Below, one piece after another: positions 6,349-6,638 of a stretch of 6,638 nucleotides of DNA. The stretch's first letter is position 1. Each line of letters opens with the position of its first letter. The stretch is from Spiro-02 sp964465155 (GTDB taxonomy: Bacteria > Spirochaetota > Spirochaetia > Sphaerochaetales > Sphaerochaetaceae). The notes under the pieces are model-generated. The model saw only the letters and a list, made by a program, of their open reading frames with translations. It had not been told where the DNA came from and did no database searches. The translations under genes and the position numbers were made by a program. The DNA lies in the NCBI GenBank assembly GCA_964465155.1, contig CAYXIH010000092.1, positions 1 to 6,638 on the forward strand, written 5' to 3'.

Positions 6349-6638
6349 ATGAACAAATCCGCACGGTATGTGCTGCTTGCCATCCAAGCAGCACTTGCCA
6401 CTACCTTCATCGTCCTGATGGTGCAGGCTGTTATCATGCTGTTCACCGACAGCTCTGTGGTTCGCCTGTTCAGTGGCGAAAGCCCCTCCATGGTCGTCCT
6501 CAAGTATTTCGTGCCGGCAGCGCTGCACATCCTCGTCTCGATGGTCGCAGCCATCTTGTTGTGCATCTTCTACCGTGCAAACACTGGCGCAGAAGCTCAG
6601 TTGCTTCCCGCGTTGTTCCTGATGATCACACTTGAGAA
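6349..6638 (+). CDS. Unrecognised membrane protein, N-terminal part (cut by the window edge)
   Basis: An open reading frame starts at the ATG at 6349, six bases after the transporter stop, and runs to the window end without a stop, giving 96 complete residues. AGGA (6341-6344), overlapping the transporter stop codon, is a plausible ribosome binding site at close spacing. The translation shows hydrophobic segments at about residues 7-32 (RYVLLAIQAALATTF and onward) and 53-74 (YFVPAALHILVSMVAAILL and onward), and a third beginning near 85. This looks like a multi-spanning inner-membrane protein. The segments between them carry a few charged residues but no motif I recognise. I cannot assign a family. 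Its tight coupling to the transporter suggests a related role in uptake or export, which is inference only. Confidence 0.75.
   Translation, partial: MNKSARYVLLAIQAALATTFIVLMVQAVIMLFTDSSVVRLFSGESPSMVVLKYFVPAALHILVSMVAAILLCIFYRANTGAEAQLLPALFLMITLE

Noticed and set aside
1..6638. CRISPR arrays, tRNA or rRNA genes, insertion sequences
   Set aside because: No spaced direct repeats, no cloverleaf-like segments in the short intergenic gaps, and no transposase-like protein or terminal inverted repeats were seen.

Overview
The window reads as ordinary, densely packed bacterial chromosome. It has five protein genes, two of them cut by the window edges, on two divergent transcription units. No RNA genes, mobile elements, CRISPR arrays or substantial repeats were seen. 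The gene content (a long cytoplasmic GH13-like protein of about 1100 aa, a divergent DAACS-type carrier, and a DUF39 homocysteine-biosynthesis protein) and the moderately high GC suggest an anaerobic, sugar-fermenting bacterium. A spirochaete of the Sphaerochaeta/Treponema type is my best guess. That assignment is inference from protein character and has low to moderate confidence.

Region 1 (1-839, minus strand): a two-gene unit. A small NIF3/YqfO-type PII-like domain protein (839-498) is followed 30 bases later by the start of a DUF39/HcyBio protein (467 to beyond base 1). The second gene belongs to the family that makes homocysteine from aspartate semialdehyde and sulfide-derived sulfur. 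Both genes have good Shine-Dalgarno sites. No terminator separates them, so they are probably co-transcribed.

Region 2 (840-1478): an 87-base divergent intergenic region, then peptidyl-tRNA hydrolase (pth) on the plus strand, with all catalytic and binding residues present. The pth promoter candidate lies so close to its start codon that the transcript may have almost no leader.

Region 3 (1479-5040): a 130-base gap with an extended -10 promoter and a small hairpin over the ribosome binding site. It is followed by a 1124-aa protein whose centre is a GH13 alpha-amylase-type barrel with the Asp/Glu/Asp triad, flanked by large unassigned N- and C-terminal regions. A 13-bp hairpin with a pyrimidine-rich tail just after its stop is a likely terminator.

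Region 4 (5041-6638): a promoter placed almost on top of the start codon of a 415-aa membrane carrier related to the dicarboxylate/amino acid:cation symporter (DAACS) family but lacking the family's signature substrate and sodium motifs. Six bases downstream begins a second, unrecognised membrane protein that runs off the window.

I see no clear new multi-gene system. The points most worth a second look are the extra domains and Asn-Pro-Asp motif of the GH13 protein, the motif-divergent carrier with its unknown membrane partner, the YqfO-like/HcyBio pairing, and two possible leaderless or near-leaderless genes.
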